Translations under genes and position numbers: made by a program
Notes under the pieces: generated by a model
Seen by the model: the letters and a program-made list of their open reading frames with translations, nothing else
Databases searched by the model: none
What the model was told of the DNA's origin: nothing
In this document: positions 60,659 to 64,000 of the stretch, one piece after another
How the letters are laid out: each line of letters begins with the position of its first letter
Numbering within the stretch: position 1 is the first letter of the stretch
Origin: Eutrophocola sp965662685
GTDB lineage: Bacteria; Pseudomonadota; Gammaproteobacteria; Pseudomonadales; Pseudohongiellaceae
Direction of reading: 5' to 3'
Assembly (NCBI GenBank): GCA_965662685.1
Contig: CBFIIQ010000001.1
Coordinates: 1-64,000 of the forward strand
Length of the DNA stretch: 64,000 bases

Positions 60659-62254
60659 ATGATGGATATCAAAAACAAGGGATTATTTCCTGCTGTACTG
60701 GCAGTGACACTTGTACTACTCGGTACTCTCTGGGATATAGATAAAGCCTATTCCTCTGGCACCATGGTGGATGCGGCGCGCTCTGACGACCTGATACAGT
60801 TACAGCAACTGATCGGTAGCGGTGCTGATGTCAACATTCCAGCGCCTGATGGCACTACACCGTTGCTTTGGGCAGTCTACAATTCATCTTCCGAACTGGT
60901 TCAGTTATTGCTGGATGCAGACGCTGACCCGAACATCCCCAACAAACTTGGCATAACTCCCTTGCTGCAGGCTAGCCGTTATGGCGATGCCAACATGATT
61001 AGTATGCTAATTAGCAGCGGCGCCACACTTGCCGTCAGCGGACTCGGCGTGGAATCTCCCCTCATGTCCGCTGCCCGATCCGGCAACGCCCAGGCGGTAA
61101 AAGTCCTGCTTGATGCTGGCGCCAATCCAAATGCCAGTGAGCCTGTTGATGATCAGACTGCTCTGATGTGGGCAACAGCCGAAGGGCATCTTGATGTTGT
61201 TAAAATACTACTCGATGCTGGCGCAGACCCCAATATGAGAGCCCGTGTTTCAGAACTGACAAAACGCAAAAATGCTGATTTTCCATCAGGCGGTTTTGCG
61301 GCATTACATTGGGCCGCACGCAATGGCGATGAGCCGATGATCAGAACCCTGCTTGATGGCGGCGCAGACATTAATGTCAAAAATGGTGATAAATCCACAC
61401 CGATGATGCTGGCAATCGTGAATGATCGTTTCGATATTGCAGCACTGCTGCTGGAGCTGGATGCAGATGCCAATGATGGCTCTCTTTATTTTGCAACCGA
61501 GATGCGCGATGCCACCACAGACTGGCGCGCCCGGGACGGAACTATCTTCCGCGCCGATCACCCTAACGAACTAAGTGCCATTGAACTTACCCGCCAGTTG
61601 CTGGAAGCCGGTGCAGACCCAAACAAACCGTTTATCGGCCAGATGCACAATACCTCGATGTGCTGTGATACCAAGTCCAATATGACTCCGTTCTACAGAG
61701 CCGCTAAAGCAGCAGACATTGCCGGTATGGAAATAATGCTTGAATACGGAGCAGATCCTAATTGGAAGCCGGCCTCCGAAACCCGGCAGGTAGGGATTGA
61801 TGGTGAGGAAGAAATCGTTAGCCGCTCTGCCCTGATCGTTGCCATTACCGGTGGCAAGGGTGTCGCCATTGCCGGTGGCCCCAATGATTTGCGCAATGGC
61901 CCGCCAGACTTTCGCGAAGCAGGCGTGCGTGACCCGGTTCAGGCAGCCAAACTTCTTCTCGAAGCGGGCGCCGATGTCAGCGTTAAAGGCCCTGATGACC
62001 TAACCGCCCTGCATGTTGCAGCCAATGCCGGACAGCTCGACATTGTCTATGCACTCGCCGCCCATGGCGCATCACTGACGGCAAAGAACAAGAAGGACCA
62101 GACGCCACAGGAACTGGTGGAAAATACGCCAGCCAAAAAGCCCACTCCCGGCTTTTACTTTGATGCACCACCGGCTTCACAGAAGCAGATTATTGCAGCA
62201 CTGATTGAATTAGGCAGTAACAACAATAGTGATCAGGGAAATATCGCACGATGA
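60659..62254 (+). CDS. periplasmic ankyrin-repeat protein (module 2)
   Basis: 531 aa from the ATG at 60659, 6 nt after AAGGGGGA. A signal peptide (cut near AYSSG) precedes about eleven ankyrin repeats (LIGSGADVNIPAPDGTTPLL type). Insertions occur after repeat 6 (ELTKRKNADFPSGG), near MCCDTKSNMTPFYRAAKAAD, and in IAGGPNDLRNGPPDFREAGV. Overall plan and length match the ankyrin protein of module 1. The final TGA overlaps the next start as ATGA, so the DUF1592 protein is translationally coupled. Confidence 0.88.
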   Translation: MMDIKNKGLFPAVLAVTLVLLGTLWDIDKAYSSGTMVDAARSDDLIQLQQLIGSGADVNIPAPDGTTPLLWAVYNSSSELVQLLLDADADPNIPNKLGITPLLQASRYGDANMISMLISSGATLAVSGLGVESPLMSAARSGNAQAVKVLLDAGANPNASEPVDDQTALMWATAEGHLDVVKILLDAGADPNMRARVSELTKRKNADFPSGGFAALHWAARNGDEPMIRTLLDGGADINVKNGDKSTPMMLAIVNDRFDIAALLLELDADANDGSLYFATEMRDATTDWRARDGTIFRADHPNELSAIELTRQLLEAGADPNKPFIGQMHNTSMCCDTKSNMTPFYRAAKAADIAGMEIMLEYGADPNWKPASETRQVGIDGEEEIVSRSALIVAITGGKGVAIAGGPNDLRNGPPDFREAGVRDPVQAAKLLLEAGADVSVKGPDDLTALHVAANAGQLDIVYALAAHGASLTAKNKKDQTPQELVENTPAKKPTPGFYFDAPPASQKQIIAALIELGSNNNSDQGNIAR

Positions 62255-64000
62255 AGATTAGCGCTCTAGCAAGAAGCATCTGTATTAGCGCCATAAGCAG
62301 TACATTGGCCATGACTGTTAGTGCGGCTGATAACAACTCTGCACCGGAAGCGATGCTGGCCGAGCAATGGTCAATGATCAACAACTACTGCACAGACTGC
62401 CATAACTATGACGAATTCAGAGGCGGTATTTCACTAGAAGGTCTCGGACCTGATAATGTGCATAGCGATCCTGAGGTTTGGGAAGAGGTCCTGCGCAAGC
62501 TAAAGATTAGCGCAATGCCTCCGCGCAAACAGGATCAGCCCACGAAAGAACAACGAAAACGTTTCATCGCTGCTCTTGAAAAAACACTGGATGCAGCCGC
62601 CAATGCAGATCCCTATGCCGGCTTAACGACCATTCACCGACTCAACCGTGCTGAATACTCCAATGTGATTCGTGATTTATTCGGGCTCGACCTGGACCTT
62701 ACGGAACTGTTACCCAGTGACGGCGGTGATTTCGGTTTTGATAATATTGCCGATCTGCTGCGCACTTCACCAATGTTGCTGGATCGCTACATGACTGTAG
62801 GACTGCGAGTGGCAGACATGGCACTGGGAAATCCGGATGCTTCATTAAACACGACTACCCTGAAAATCCCCTTTGATACCTCCCAGGACAAGCACCTCAG
62901 AGGCATGCCTATTGGTACCCGAGGTGGTATTGCAACAACCCATTATTTCCCTGCTGATGCTGAGTATATCTTTGCTGCGCGCCCACTTAACGGCGTTGCA
63001 GAAGGCTATTTTGGTATCGAGGGACACGATCGTCCCCATGAATTCCTGGTGTTCGTTGATGGTGAGGTTGTTTACTCCAGCGAAATTGGCGGACCCGAGG
63101 ATCACAAAGTCAGTGTTGAAGATGGCTATGTTAGCGTCATTCCCATTATTGACAGGAAACTGACTTCACCAAAGATACCAATCACAGCGGGCCCACATGA
63201 AGTGATCTTTACCTGGCGGGAACGGGTTTCTGCTGAGCAGAACTCATGGCAACCATCCTTGCGCGCATCGCTTGAAATTCATAATCCTTCCGGCATGCCA
63301 CGCCTGGAAGAAGTGCGAATTCAAGGCCCCTATAACGCTACCGGTGTAAGCGACATGGCGACCCGGGATCGAGTGATGAGCTGCCAGCCAGAATCAGCAG
63401 CAGAAGAAGAGGCCTGCGCAAAAGAAGTTCTTACCACCTTGGCCAAACGTGCTTTCCGACGGGCAGTGACAGAGGATGATATTGCCGCGCCAATGGCCTT
63501 TTATAAAAATGAACGCGCCGGTGGTGGTGATTTTGATCAGGGCATACGCGCATCTGTTGCGCGCATGATTGTGAGTCCGTTTTTCCTGTTCCGCGTCGAA
63601 ACCGATGCTAATGACACCCCGGACGGAACCGATCAAATGGTTAATGGCTACGAACTGGCATCACGACTGTCGTTCTTCCTCTGGTCCAGTATGCCCGATG
63701 ATGAATTGTTTGAGCTGGCAGAAACTGATGCGATCAGAGATGCCGATACTCGCAAGGCACAGGTAGAACGCATGCTGGCTGATCCACGAGCCGAAGAATT
63801 CGTGAAGAACTTCGTCGGGCAATGGTTGCAGCTGCGAAATCTGGAAATTCGTGCCCGTCCCGACATAAAAATGTTTCCTGACTTTGATGACAACCTGCGC
63901 AAGTCATTCCGCCAGGAAACAGAAATGCTGTTTGCCCATGTATTGCGGGAAAATCGCCCGGTGCATGAACTGCTTACAGCAAATTACACCTTTGTTGATG
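62251..64000 (+). CDS. DUF1592-type protein, cut by window end (module 2)
   Basis: 583 complete codons are visible with no stop before the window ends. The signal peptide ends VSAAD. A haem site CTDCH appears near residue 50 (NYCTDCHNYDEFRGG), then IHRLNRAEYSNVIRDLFGLD (DUF1587), RGMPIGTRGGIATTHYFPAD, LAKRAFRRAVTEDDI (DUF1595) and ASRLSFFLWSSMPDDEL (DUF1592). The order is the same as in the 764-aa protein of module 1. A second haem motif and a DUF1552 partner are expected beyond the window. Confidence 0.85.
   Translation, partial: MKISALARSICISAISSTLAMTVSAADNNSAPEAMLAEQWSMINNYCTDCHNYDEFRGGISLEGLGPDNVHSDPEVWEEVLRKLKISAMPPRKQDQPTKEQRKRFIAALEKTLDAAANADPYAGLTTIHRLNRAEYSNVIRDLFGLDLDLTELLPSDGGDFGFDNIADLLRTSPMLLDRYMTVGLRVADMALGNPDASLNTTTLKIPFDTSQDKHLRGMPIGTRGGIATTHYFPADAEYIFAARPLNGVAEGYFGIEGHDRPHEFLVFVDGEVVYSSEIGGPEDHKVSVEDGYVSVIPIIDRKLTSPKIPITAGPHEVIFTWRERVSAEQNSWQPSLRASLEIHNPSGMPRLEEVRIQGPYNATGVSDMATRDRVMSCQPESAAEEEACAKEVLTTLAKRAFRRAVTEDDIAAPMAFYKNERAGGGDFDQGIRASVARMIVSPFFLFRVETDANDTPDGTDQMVNGYELASRLSFFLWSSMPDDELFELAETDAIRDADTRKAQVERMLADPRAEEFVKNFVGQWLQLRNLEIRARPDIKMFPDFDDNLRKSFRQETEMLFAHVLRENRPVHELLTANYTFVD

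Noticed and set aside
1..64000. CRISPR array, toxin-antitoxin, restriction-modification or prophage cluster
   Set aside because: I found no regularly spaced repeats, cas genes, TA pairs, methylases, integrases or phage structural genes in either strand.

Overview
This 64 kb chromosomal window comes from a Gram-negative gammaproteobacterium, most likely a marine or freshwater heterotroph. Support for that placement: a TonB-dependent receptor, an MtrA/MtrB outer-membrane conduit, a RAYT transposase with REP-like palindromes, CbpA/CbpM, a YeeN-type YebC protein, and many secreted enzymes with Sec, Tat or lipoprotein signals. The genus cannot be fixed from sequence alone. I see no rRNA, intact tRNA, CRISPR array, prophage or plasmid backbone.

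Layout. 0.4-4.1 kb: lipoprotein beta-propeller phytase and a TonB receptor. 4.2-5.0 kb: a RAYT (REP-associated tyrosine transposase) unit bounded by 15-bp inverted repeats. 5.0-8.0 kb: MarR regulator divergent from two VanA-type Rieske oxygenases with a stand-alone 2Fe-2S ferredoxin between them. 8.0-10.5 kb: decayed DNA (IS91-type transposase, RRM fragments) around a PAS/HD-GYP protein. 10.5-18.8 kb: repeated secreted families, namely DUF6152 proteins and partners sharing an SIGHWEGD-like motif, one pair being in an operon with both subunits of a hydroquinone 1,2-dioxygenase. 18.9-24.8 kb: secreted lectin-like protein, esterases, a serine hydrolase and a Tat-exported double-VOC protein. 25.0-30.2 kb: periplasmic ankyrin protein, DUF1592 dihaem protein and DUF1552 Tat protein. 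30.4-37.1 kb: M20 hydrolase, YHS-like protein, SMP-30-like propeller, a fifth SIGHWEGD protein and two AT-rich secreted proteins. 37.1-40.2 kb: CBS, PII-like and two DUF1538 membrane proteins, then an LPMO-like protein. 40.4-42.4 kb: aromatic-acid MFS transporter and two gene remnants.

42.5-47.6 kb holds a decahaem MtrA-like cytochrome, an MtrB-like porin, a ferric-reductase/FNR flavoprotein and an exported cytochrome b5 domain protein. They lie behind a near-consensus FNR/ANR box placed at about -41.5 of a plausible -10. 47.7-60.1 kb: P-type ATPase, gamma-glutamyltransferase, VCBS/ASPIC protein, NTF2-like protein, SoxC-like molybdoenzyme with cytochrome c, M50/CBS protease and cbpA-cbpM. 60.7-64.0 kb: a second ankyrin/DUF1592 module that runs off the end.

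Three groupings look under-described: the Mtr-like conduit that replaces MtrC/CymA with a flavoprotein and a b5 protein; the DUF6152/SIGHWEGD pairs tied to a hydroquinone ring-cleavage enzyme; and the translationally coupled ankyrin/DUF1592 modules. Several REP-like palindromes sit at or inside the 3' ends of genes, and broken copies of RRM, YebC, USP, VOC and GGDEF genes show active turnover of this region.
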